Assembly: GCA_030431785.1 (NCBI GenBank)
Contig: JAUIIM010000016.1
Span: 1-33,724, forward strand
DNA from: Acidimicrobiia bacterium
GTDB taxonomy: Bacteria; Actinomycetota; Acidimicrobiia; Spongiisociales; UBA5794
DNA length: 33,724 bases
Reading direction: 5' to 3'
Shown here one piece after another: positions 15,553 to 22,791 of this stretch (its first letter is position 1; each line of letters begins with the position of its first letter). The notes below the pieces were generated by a model, which made no database searches, was not told the origin of the DNA, and saw nothing but the letters and a program-made list of their open reading frames with translations. The translations under genes were made by a program, and so were the position numbers.

Positions 15553-16833
15553 TCAACCGGTGGGGCCTCTGTCGAAGTGCTCGCCGATGAAGTAGCCGGC
15601 GACGCCGACCACGACAATCGCGACGAAGACCGCCATCAACAGGTCGGTCGACAGACCGCCGTCGTCGCTGTCGTCCCCGATCACCGGAGCGGCGACCGCA
15701 GCCACATCGGGATCCGACGGAGCCGGGTCGGACTCGAAGAAGCTCCGGGCAAGCGTCGTCGTTGTCGTCGAGCCCGTCGTCCCCGCGATTGGCGGTGCTG
15801 CTTGGCCGTCGTCGGATCCATCGGCCACCGTGGTGGTCGTGACGTCGCCGGGTACGGTCGTCGACGTTGACGAGGTGGTGGTCGTCGTGGAGGTGGTCGT
15901 CGACGGCGGTTTCGTCGTGGTGGTCGTCGTCGACGGCGGCTTGGTCGTGGTGGTCGTCGTGGGTGGGGGAGCAGTGGTGGTCGTCGTACCGCCTCCTCCG
16001 GATCCGATGACGTTCCCACTCGGATCGATGAACTCACCGGTGGACGCCCACGTGTTGTCCTGCCACTCGACGGAACCCTCCATCGATGTCAGTCCATATC
16101 GACGGTCGTCACCGAATCGGTTACCGATGAAGGAGATGCCTGTCGGTACACCATGACCGCCGTCACGGACGTAGATCGTGTAGTTGCCGCCATTCATGTA
16201 GTTGTTGACGAAGCTCAGGTTCGATGGGTGACCGAGATCAGATTTGATGATCACCGCAGAGTTGCCGAGCCCTGACCCCGTCGAAGACAGCGATGAGTTG
16301 CGGACCGTGGAGTTCTTTGCGCCGCCCTCGACCTGGAGTGCGTCGTAGTGCGGGGACCCGGCTGGTGAGGCGAGGTTGTTGACCACGACCCCCGAGTAGG
16401 TCGAGTTCGACCCAAGCTTGATGCCGTCTTCGACGTGGTGGATGTGGACGCGCACGGCGACGATGTTGTTGCCACCGATCCCGCGCGATCCGGGATGCGA
16501 AGCGTGACCGATCTCGACGTCTTCGAATCGTGCCGAGCCGCTTGCGACGTACACGGACCAGAACTCTGAGCCGTAGACCCAGACGTTCCGTACGGTGACG
16601 TTGCTCGCCTCGATGCGGAGAGTTCCGTGGATCTCGAGGTTCTCGATCACGGCGCCGTCCTGAGTGACGGTCATCCCGCCGTTGTGTTTCGTGAGTGCCG
16701 AAGGATCCGATAGTCCAGCGGCGTTGGCGTCTGTCGTCCCCAAGAGTGCGATGAAAAGCGCCGTTCCCACGGTTGCGAGAGTGAGCAGGATTCGGCGTCG
16801 AGCATTGCGACGAGGGAGGGTGGTGGTGGTCAT
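15553..16833 (-). CDS. Secreted right-handed beta-helix protein with Thr-rich stalk and C-terminal membrane anchor
   Basis: A 426-residue surface protein. Residues 1-38 are a signal peptide (basic RRNARRR, hydrophobic core, DANA before the cut). Residues about 40-260 show repeated short beta coils (AVIENLEIHGTLRIEASNVTVRNVWVYG and similar), the pattern of pectate-lyase-like right-handed beta-helices. Residues about 270-375 are a Thr/Pro/Ser stalk with two exact KPPSTTTTTT units. Residues about 397-417 are a membrane helix followed by a short charged tail (EHFDRGPTG). It should stand on the cell surface, held through the membrane. In this locus it may bind, cleave or modify the exported polysaccharide; catalytic residues cannot be assigned. 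Confidence 0.88.
   Translation of the reverse strand: MTTTTLPRRNARRRILLTLATVGTALFIALLGTTDANAAGLSDPSALTKHNGGMTVTQDGAVIENLEIHGTLRIEASNVTVRNVWVYGSEFWSVYVASGSARFEDVEIGHASHPGSRGIGGNNIVAVRVHIHHVEDGIKLGSNSTYSGVVVNNLASPAGSPHYDALQVEGGAKNSTVRNSSLSSTGSGLGNSAVIIKSDLGHPSNLSFVNNYMNGGNYTIYVRDGGHGVPTGISFIGNRFGDDRRYGLTSMEGSVEWQDNTWASTGEFIDPSGNVIGSGGGGTTTTTAPPPTTTTTTKPPSTTTTTTKPPSTTTSTTTTTSSTSTTVPGDVTTTTVADGSDDGQAAPPIAGTTGSTTTTTLARSFFESDPAPSDPDVAAVAAPVIGDDSDDGGLSTDLLMAVFVAIVVVGVAGYFIGEHFDRGPTG
15896..15955 (-). repeat. Two tandem 30-nt coding repeats (KPPSTTTTTT x2)
   Basis: The segments 15896-15925 and 15926-15955 are near-identical 30-nt units that encode the same ten residues in the Thr-rich stalk. They lie in a wider GTC/GTG-rich stretch from about 15826 to 15999. 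Such stretches may change length by slippage and so vary the stalk. Confidence 0.75.
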
Positions 16834-16866
16834 TGCGACCGGCCTCTCTGTTGCTTGTCTTTTGTA

Positions 16867-16911
16867 GTTCAGAACCGCTGATGTAACAGGGCTATCCAAT
16901 TTATCGGGAGG
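16867..16911. promoter_or_regulatory. Divergent intergenic region with GTTC-A-GAAC dyad
   Basis: The 101-nt gap between the minus-strand beta-helix gene and the plus-strand GT2 gene is locally AT-rich. It holds GTTC-A-GAAC (16867-16875), then ATGTAACA and a CCAATTTATC stretch, and GGGAGGAG (16904-16911), a Shine-Dalgarno-like run with no in-frame start at the right distance. I see no convincing -35/-10 pair in either direction. Confidence 0.3.
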
Positions 16912-16934
16912 AGAACTTCGCACTTGAGGGAACC

Positions 16935-17816
16935 GTGGAACCAGATATTGGCGGTAAGGTGCCGACGTTCATGGTTGCCACAGTCATCATTCCCGCACAC
17001 AACGAGGCGCCGGTCGTCGGCCGTCTCCTCAACCGACTGTCCCATGGCATGCCCCCCACCATCGAGCTCGTCGTCGTCGCCAACGGGTGTACCGACGAAA
17101 CGGCCAGCATCGCCCGGGCTGCCGGTCCTGGGGTTCGGGTCGTCGAGGTCCCTGCGGCTTCGAAGACAGGCGCGATCCGGGCTGGCATGGAAACCCGGAC
17201 AGATGGTCCCGTAGCGGTGGTGGACGCCGACGTCGTGATCGCGTGGACCGATCTCGCCGCACTGTTCGGGAGGGTCGCCGGCAGCGGCGTATCGATGGTC
17301 GAGCCGACCGCTCGATTCGACACGGCTTCGGCCACGGCCCCGGTTCGGGCCTTCTACCGCGTGTGGCTGGCGCTGCATGGGACGGAGATCGGTGACGTGG
17401 GTGGCGGCGTGTACGTTCTGGATGAATCCGCTGCCGACGCCGTTCTTCGGGACCTCCCTGATGTCATCTCGGACGACGGCTATGTGCGAGCGATGTTCGC
17501 TGGAAGATCCGAGCGCGTGGGATCGGCGACATCGATCGTCGTCGTACCACGGACGACGTCCTCGCTGGTCAGGATCAAGACCCGGAGTCGGATGGGCAAC
17601 AGGCAACTGAGACAGGGGTACCCGGAGCTGTTCGCCGACGACACGACGCGCCGGAGTCTCGCGGCGAAGGCGCGACGACTACCCCTCGGCGTATGGCCGT
17701 TGGTTCCTTGGTACGTCGTCGTACAGGTGTGGACATGGCTGAGGGCGAAGCGTCACGCTCGCGTCCTGGCTTCGACCTGGGAACGTGACACGACGACGAG
17801 GACTCGCGATGAGTGA
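16935..17816 (+). CDS. Family 2 glycosyltransferase
   Basis: A 293-residue GT2-type protein (or 281 residues from the internal ATG at 16971). The core reads ATVIIPAHNEAPVVGRLLNRL, then VVVANGCTDETASIAR and the acidic metal site VVDADVVI. GTG at 16935 has GAGGG 4 nt upstream; ATG at 16971 begins right at the first strand with AAGGTG upstream, so either start is possible. The C-terminus has a hydrophobic stretch (VWPLVPWYVVVQVWTWL) followed by basic residues, fit for membrane association. It overlaps the next glycosyltransferase gene by 8 nt, so the two are probably translated together. Confidence 0.88.
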   Translation: MEPDIGGKVPTFMVATVIIPAHNEAPVVGRLLNRLSHGMPPTIELVVVANGCTDETASIARAAGPGVRVVEVPAASKTGAIRAGMETRTDGPVAVVDADVVIAWTDLAALFGRVAGSGVSMVEPTARFDTASATAPVRAFYRVWLALHGTEIGDVGGGVYVLDESAADAVLRDLPDVISDDGYVRAMFAGRSERVGSATSIVVVPRTTSSLVRIKTRSRMGNRQLRQGYPELFADDTTRRSLAAKARRLPLGVWPLVPWYVVVQVWTWLRAKRHARVLASTWERDTTTRTRDE

Positions 17817-18735
17817 ACGGGACCGGACGACGCCGATGGTGGTACGGGCCGTCGTCGTCACCTTCAACAGCGAGGACCTCATCGGCGATTTCCTCGAGTC
17901 CTTTGCAGGACTCGATAGCGAAGGTGTGGACCTCCAACTCGTGGTCGTCGACAACGCATCCATCGACGAAACCCTTGCGATCGTGCGCGATCAGGCTCCA
18001 TGGGCGGAGATTGTCCCGCTCGCGGAGAATCGTGGATACTCGGCAGGGATCAACGCGGGTGCTGCGGTGCGCGGTGAGTGGGATGCCCTCGTGGTCCTCA
18101 ACGACGACATCCGCCTGCGTCCCGATTGCCTCTCGATTCTGTCCGACTCCATCCGCGGCGACGGGGTGGGTATCGTCGTCCCCAAACTGATCGACGGACA
18201 GGGGGCACTCCTGCAGTCGCTGCGTCGCGAACCGACGTTGGGCACGGTCTACGCTGAGGCGTTTCTCGGGGGTGCGCGAGCCGCCAGACTCGGTTGGTCC
18301 GAGACCATCGCAGAACCAGCGCGATACGACACCATGCAGGACATCACATGGGCGAGCGGGTGCGCATGGATGATCGATGCAGAGACGTGGCGACGGGTTG
18401 GCGCCTGGGATGAATCCTTCTTCCTCTACGCGGAGGACCTCGACTACGCCCTGCGGGCCCGCGACGCCGGTGTCGTGATGCGCTATGTGCCTCAGGCCGA
18501 GGCAGTCCACCTCGTAGGACCGAGTCAGCGCAATCCGCGTCTGTGGTCGATGTCGATCTGGAATCGCTTCCGGTTGTATCGGCGACGACACGGAGGCGTC
18601 CGCTCGATGCTGTTCCACTTCGGGCTCGTGTGCAATGAAGCGATTCGGTGGTTCTCCTCGAATCGGATCCACCGGGCAGGGCTCGCTGCGCTCCTGTCAG
18701 AGGATGCTCGGCCGGTCGAGGTGCGCGGACGCTAG
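17809..18735 (+). CDS. Family 2 glycosyltransferase, rhamnosyltransferase-like
   Basis: A 308-residue GT2 enzyme of the group annotated as rhamnosyltransferases (WbbL-like). Motifs are VVVTFNSEDLIGDFLES, VVDNASIDETLAI, the metal site VLNDDIRL, and the acceptor-side box AWDESFFLYAEDLDYALRARD with the ED pair expected of the catalytic base. ATG at 17809 has GAGGA upstream and lies inside the end of the preceding gene. Its stop codon shares the palindromic CTAG with the stop of the opposing gene. Sugar transferred is unproven. Confidence 0.9.
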   Translation: MSERDRTTPMVVRAVVVTFNSEDLIGDFLESFAGLDSEGVDLQLVVVDNASIDETLAIVRDQAPWAEIVPLAENRGYSAGINAGAAVRGEWDALVVLNDDIRLRPDCLSILSDSIRGDGVGIVVPKLIDGQGALLQSLRREPTLGTVYAEAFLGGARAARLGWSETIAEPARYDTMQDITWASGCAWMIDAETWRRVGAWDESFFLYAEDLDYALRARDAGVVMRYVPQAEAVHLVGPSQRNPRLWSMSIWNRFRLYRRRHGGVRSMLFHFGLVCNEAIRWFSSNRIHRAGLAALLSEDARPVEVRGR

Positions 18736-19874
18736 TCGGATGCGGGACTGCCGATGACCCGGAGCAGATCCAGCGCTCGATTCGTCCAGTCATGCTGGCG
18801 CATCTGGTCCCGTCGGCGGTCGATGTCGGCGTGCGTGATGGGTCGTGAGAGACGCTCGGCGACGACCCCGGCGAAGTTCTCGGGATCGGCGGAGAATGCG
18901 ATATCGGGACTGTCGAGTCGTTCGATCGCCGGGAGGGGCGTCGAGACCACTGCCTTGCCCATCGCCAGGTACTCCATCGCCTTGAGCGGCGCCGATGCCC
19001 GATTGAAATCGGAGTCGACGTAGGGGACGATTCCGACGCTGATCGTCGCATAGAACGATGGCAACGCATGGTGTGGCTGTTGACCGACCCACTCGACGTT
19101 GCTCAGGTCGACGAACGCATCGAACCGGTCGCGATCGTGACGGAACACGGCGGGACCCACGAGCAGCGTGGAGATCCCGCGGTCGGCGATCGCCTCCAGG
19201 ATCCCGAAGTCGAGGCGGGGCGACAGCGTACCGAAGACACCGACCGCCGGTTCTTGTAGCGAGGTCGGTGCCCTGTTGACCTCCAAGCTGGACAGGGGTG
19301 GCACGTCGACTCCGCTCGGGATGACGGTCGCTTCCTTGCCGTGGGCGATCCACCGACCGGCAAGCGGTTCTGAGACGGCGACCACGAGGTCGGCATCCGC
19401 GGCCGAACGGGCTTCTGCGGTTGCCATCGCGGAAGGGTCGACGCCCATCAGCGCCGCTCCGGCCGTGAAGTCGTCGGTTGCCCAGTAGACCTTCACATCG
19501 GCGGGAACCTGCCCGAGAACGGGCGTCTGGGGCGTCTGAAGCAGGGTGGCGACCGGCAGACCCGCACCGATCGTGTCGAGCGCTCGGGTGGTCGCTCGAC
19601 CTACGAGATGTGCCGTGAGCGGCCCCATGGCCGTACGCGTATGGGCCGGCACGGCGACACCCTCGAGATGCCACAGGTTGCCGCCTACCTTCGACAGCGT
19701 CGGTGAGAGGTCGAGGCCGACGCCGTGCCGGCTGGAGCGTGAGGGATCGACGAAGAGGACCGGGTGGTGCGCCGACAACGCTTCGGCCATCGCCGCTGCG
19801 CTCCGTCGTACCCCGGAGAGCGGTGCCCCGGAGAAGATGACGATCGGTCGACGTCGGACGTCGTGGTTCGTCAT
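18732..19874 (-). CDS. GT-B fold glycosyltransferase
   Basis: A 380-residue glycosyltransferase of GT4-like fold. The N-terminal half has IVIFSGAPLSGVRRSAAAMAEAL and a segment typical of this type, VKVYWATDDFTAGAAL. The C-terminal half has VGVFGTLSPRLDFGILEAIA, then ISVGIVPYVDSDFNRASAPLKAMEYLAMGKAVVSTPL, in which the donor-binding glutamate region is evident. Similar proteins are annotated as teichuronic acid or polysaccharide glycosyltransferases. Start overlaps the upstream polymerase stop by 4 nt (ATGA), and the stop overlaps the convergent GT2 stop. Confidence 0.88.
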   Translation of the reverse strand: MTNHDVRRRPIVIFSGAPLSGVRRSAAAMAEALSAHHPVLFVDPSRSSRHGVGLDLSPTLSKVGGNLWHLEGVAVPAHTRTAMGPLTAHLVGRATTRALDTIGAGLPVATLLQTPQTPVLGQVPADVKVYWATDDFTAGAALMGVDPSAMATAEARSAADADLVVAVSEPLAGRWIAHGKEATVIPSGVDVPPLSSLEVNRAPTSLQEPAVGVFGTLSPRLDFGILEAIADRGISTLLVGPAVFRHDRDRFDAFVDLSNVEWVGQQPHHALPSFYATISVGIVPYVDSDFNRASAPLKAMEYLAMGKAVVSTPLPAIERLDSPDIAFSADPENFAGVVAERLSRPITHADIDRRRDQMRQHDWTNRALDLLRVIGSPASD

Positions 19875-21250
19875 GGGGCCGTGGTAGCGGCGACCGCCCT
19901 GCGTGCCCGTTCACGTCGGATGACGCGGTCGGACGTCCCGACGGCGACACCGAAGATCACCAAGCATGTCGGGAAGAACTGGTCGAAGGTCCACGCATCG
20001 AACACCGTCGAGCCAGCCATCATCGCGATGAGCACCACCGCGCCCGCGATCGGGATGAAGCGTTCAGACTCATCCGACCATCGTGTCGCAGTCCAACATC
20101 GCACGAGGATGCACAGGAACCACCAGATGGTGAATATCAGACCGAGGATGCCGAACTCGATCAGTCCGAGGTTGTAGGCGTTGTCGAAGATCTGGATCTC
20201 CGGATTGTGCGTCAGATAGCCGGCACCGACGACCGGGCGTGGAGCAAGCAGTTCAGGGATGCGTTCGAATCGTTCGAGACGGATCTGCGTGTTCGGGTCC
20301 TCATCCGACCGGAACACACTGTCTACGAGCAGACGTGGGGTCTCCGGTGAGAGGACGAAGGCAACGCCGAGAGCGAGCATCCCCGCGAGCAGCAGCGGGA
20401 TCACCTTGGGGAGCTTGTCGATGAGGAGCAGGAAGAGGGGGAACGCAGCGAGCGCGAGCATCACGAATGCGGTACGGGAGTTCGACACGGGGAGGGCAAG
20501 GACGAGGATGCCACCGCTGATAGCCAGCCAACGTCGTGTCTTGCGGTTGTCGGTGTAGACGACCCATGCCACGACGAGAAGGAGGGCGACGGCGACGACC
20601 GCAGAGAACACGATGGGGTGCGGTGCGGTCGTTGCAGCCCGCAGCTCTCCGGTCTGGCGCGAGAAGATGTTGGTCAGTTCGTCGCGGATAGCGTTCGGGT
20701 CGAAGATGAGACCGATCGCCTCGGCGAAGTCGAACATGAACGTCAGCGGCGCCTTGGTGATGTATTCCCACACACCGAGTACCGCTTGGAAGATCGTGGC
20801 GACCACGACCCACCCGAGCAGCTTCTTGGCATAGGTGAGGCGGGTACCGAGGTGATAGGAGGCGAGGAACAGTCCGGCGAGGATGAAGAGACGGAACAGG
20901 CCCCGTTCAGCCCCGTTCAGCTGGTACGTCGACAGTCCCCACCAGTTCAGGAAGGGCGCAGCGGTGAGGAAGAGGAGTAGAAGGAGGCCCACGGCCCCGA
21001 CGAGCCCCAAGGGCATCGGCTGTGGCTCCACGAACATCCAGAGACACCAGGCTCCGAGGACCAGGACCAGTACCACTTCGTACGGTCGCAGGGAGAACCC
21101 GACGGGGAGCACCATGAGATCGGGGATCACCCGATTCATGATCAAGTAGACGACCACCAGGACGAAGACCACGCGCCCGATGGGGTTCAGGCGGTCATCC
21201 GGACGTTCGACACCGTCCAGCGAGGGCAACGGGGTCGTTGCTGACGTCAT
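19871..21250 (-). CDS. O-antigen ligase/polymerase-like membrane protein (Wzy type)
   Basis: A 459-residue protein with about 10-12 membrane segments and, between two of them, a large outside loop containing DPNTQIRLERFERIPELLAPRPVVGAGYLTHNPE, the usual place of the catalytic loop in Wzy/WaaL proteins. The run ISNSRTAF-like segment (LPVSNSRTAFVML) is also typical. It should polymerise repeat units outside the membrane. The start ATG at 21250 overlaps the stop of the wzz-like gene (ATGA); the open frame further upstream is antisense to nothing useful and lacks an RBS. It lies between the length regulator and a glycosyltransferase in one operon. Confidence 0.88.
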   Translation of the reverse strand: MTSATTPLPSLDGVERPDDRLNPIGRVVFVLVVVYLIMNRVIPDLMVLPVGFSLRPYEVVLVLVLGAWCLWMFVEPQPMPLGLVGAVGLLLLLFLTAAPFLNWWGLSTYQLNGAERGLFRLFILAGLFLASYHLGTRLTYAKKLLGWVVVATIFQAVLGVWEYITKAPLTFMFDFAEAIGLIFDPNAIRDELTNIFSRQTGELRAATTAPHPIVFSAVVAVALLLVVAWVVYTDNRKTRRWLAISGGILVLALPVSNSRTAFVMLALAAFPLFLLLIDKLPKVIPLLLAGMLALGVAFVLSPETPRLLVDSVFRSDEDPNTQIRLERFERIPELLAPRPVVGAGYLTHNPEIQIFDNAYNLGLIEFGILGLIFTIWWFLCILVRCWTATRWSDESERFIPIAGAVVLIAMMAGSTVFDAWTFDQFFPTCLVIFGVAVGTSDRVIRRERARRAVAATTAP

Positions 21251-22431
21251 GTCCCGATATCGGGCGGATCCGTGTACTCGGTCGCCGGTGGGGGAGTCGC
21301 CGCAGCGGCATCGCGCTGTACATCGAGGCGGACATGCGACGATGTGTTCGCATCTCGGGAACGGCGCCATGTGTCGGCGACGATCACACCCGTGAGGATG
21401 GCGATGAGCCCGACCACGAAGACGGTCAAGCCGAGCAGCGGTGCCTTACGGCCACCGATCTGGAGTGCCGTCGGTACGTCGGTCAGCATCGCTACCTGAA
21501 CCTGACGGCTCGCCACCTCGTCGTCGGATTCCACATCCGGAACACCTTCGATCCACTCGGTGGTGATCTCCGAGGGAACGAAGACCCAGATCGTGTCGGA
21601 GTCCCCGTTCTCGTCAGCGGGACCGGACGACTCCCTGAGGGATCCCGGTCCGAGCGTCATCACGAGATCGGGGTACGCAGGTGCGGTCGCCGGCAGTGGT
21701 GCCGGTGCGAGGCGGAGGGTGTCATAGAGCTCGCCCTCTGACGTCTCCAGTCGGAGGAGGAGCGACCCGCCGGCCTCCATCGTCATCGTGGCATCGACAG
21801 AGCCGCCTGCACGTTCCACTACCGGAACCGCAGCCGTTTGATCACCGACGGCACCGACGAGGACGAAGAGATCCGAAGCGACCTCGCTGAGGCTCTCGTC
21901 GACCTGGATCGAGAGAGTGGACGGGAACTGGCCCTCGAGGTTCACGTCGGGGACTTGTGGAATCGTGGTCGGGACCACGGGAAGTGCCTCGAGGGGTCGT
22001 TGGATCTTGTCGGCCAGCCACAGATAGGCGTTCTGGGTCGCGGCCTTGGAGAGATCGGGACTCGGACCGATGACGGAGGCGGTGATGATCGACGAGTTCA
22101 ATTCGGTATCCGCGCTCACTGTTTCTTCGAGAACGTAGCCCGTCATCTCTCCGATGACCTCGGCGGCTTCCGCACTGCCGAGCAGCGCCGCATACTCAGC
22201 AGCGGTCTCGCTGAGATCGCCGGTCGGATCGGGTGCGCTCAGCGTCTCGGTGCCCGGAGCCACCACTGCGATCTCGAACGCTGATTCGTACTTGAGGCCA
22301 CCACGCCAGCCGAGGCTGCCATCTTCGATGGTGAACATGGTGACGAGCATCAAGAACACCAATACCCCGAGGCTGATGAATATGGCGCGGCGATACCGAC
22401 TGATTGCCTGGGTCAGCTCATAGATCGTCAC
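21247..22431 (-). CDS. Wzz-like polysaccharide chain-length determinant, no kinase domain
   Basis: A 394-residue protein with one membrane helix at each end: about 16-34 (IFISLGVLVFLMLVTMF) and about 335-357 (LGLTVFVVGLIAILTGVIV). The long domain between should lie outside the membrane, an arrangement known from Wzz/CapA polysaccharide co-polymerases. The cytoplasmic tail has no Walker motif or Tyr cluster, and no BY-kinase gene is nearby. The start is GTG with GAGGAAG 5 nt upstream. It is the first gene of a three-gene operon read from a good promoter at 22509-22536. Sequence similarity to classical Wzz is low; the call rests on topology and neighbours. Confidence 0.78.
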   Translation of the reverse strand: MTIYELTQAISRYRRAIFISLGVLVFLMLVTMFTIEDGSLGWRGGLKYESAFEIAVVAPGTETLSAPDPTGDLSETAAEYAALLGSAEAAEVIGEMTGYVLEETVSADTELNSSIITASVIGPSPDLSKAATQNAYLWLADKIQRPLEALPVVPTTIPQVPDVNLEGQFPSTLSIQVDESLSEVASDLFVLVGAVGDQTAAVPVVERAGGSVDATMTMEAGGSLLLRLETSEGELYDTLRLAPAPLPATAPAYPDLVMTLGPGSLRESSGPADENGDSDTIWVFVPSEITTEWIEGVPDVESDDEVASRQVQVAMLTDVPTALQIGGRKAPLLGLTVFVVGLIAILTGVIVADTWRRSRDANTSSHVRLDVQRDAAAATPPPATEYTDPPDIGT

Positions 22432-22508
22432 GTTTCTTCCTCACCATTGCGACGGCGTCAATCGACCAAACGACGGTACACCAGTGTGGGTGTTCCTCGC
22501 TATCGGCG

Positions 22509-22536
22509 ATGCTACGTCAGCACTGTGAACTGTCAA
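22509..22536 (-). promoter_or_regulatory. Promoter of the wzz-wzy-GT operon
   Basis: On the minus strand, TTGACA (22536-22531) is a perfect -35, followed by a 16-nt spacer and TAGCAT (22514-22509) as -10. Transcription would start near 22503, leaving a leader of about 70 nt before the GTG at 22431. The best sigma-70 type match I found in the window. Confidence 0.75.
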
Positions 22537-22638
22537 GCAGGCGCAAATCCGGTGGTTCGGTCCAGAACGGCCGAGAACGCCTGCTACACCTGCGTTTCGG
22601 GGTGATGACTAGTTCTCGGAAGCCGCCAAGAACCGCCC
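22537..22638. promoter_or_regulatory. Dyad-rich control region between divergent EPS promoters
   Basis: The 102 nt between the two -35 elements holds three inverted pairs: GCAGGCG (22537-22543) with CGCCTGC (22578-22584); CCGAGAAC (22571-22578) with GTTCTCGG (22612-22619); and GTTC-N6-GAAC (22555-22568). No coding frame with a plausible start lies here. It looks like a binding region for a regulator that controls both directions. Confidence 0.5.
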
Positions 22639-22667
22639 TTGCCGAGTGTCCGGGGTAGGGGTAGTGT
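22639..22667 (+). promoter_or_regulatory. Promoter candidate for the initiating sugar transferase
   Basis: TTGCCG (22639-22644) as -35, a 17-nt spacer, and TAGTGT (22662-22667) as -10. Transcription would start near 22674, giving a leader of about 118 nt before the ATG at 22792. Confidence 0.55.
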
Positions 22668-22682
22668 CGAAGTGGGCTTGGA

Positions 22683-22723
22683 CGGGAGCGTGCCCTCGGC
22701 ACATTCCCGCCCACAAACAGGGC
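22683..22723 (+). promoter_or_regulatory. Two stacked hairpins in the 5' leader of the sugar transferase mRNA
   Basis: CGGGA-GC-GTGCC-CTC-GGCAC-AT-TCCCG (22683-22709) folds into a 10-bp hairpin with a 2x2 internal loop. It is followed at once by GCCC-ACAAACA-GGGC (22709-22723). They lie in the predicted leader 68 nt and more before the start codon. I could not match them to a known riboswitch class. Confidence 0.45.
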
Positions 22724-22791
22724 AAGAGGACGATTCGCGTTGCATCGGACGGGCTACCGATCGACACGGACTGAGGGCATCAGGGAAGGCA

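Noticed and set aside
15826..15999. Repeated GTC/GTG tract as a possible CRISPR or regulatory repeat array
   Set aside because: It is in frame in a secreted protein and encodes a Thr/Pro stalk; units are adjacent without spacers.
22668..22791. Leader of the sugar transferase as a cyclic di-GMP or other known riboswitch
   Set aside because: Hairpins are present, but I could not find the conserved core of any class I know.
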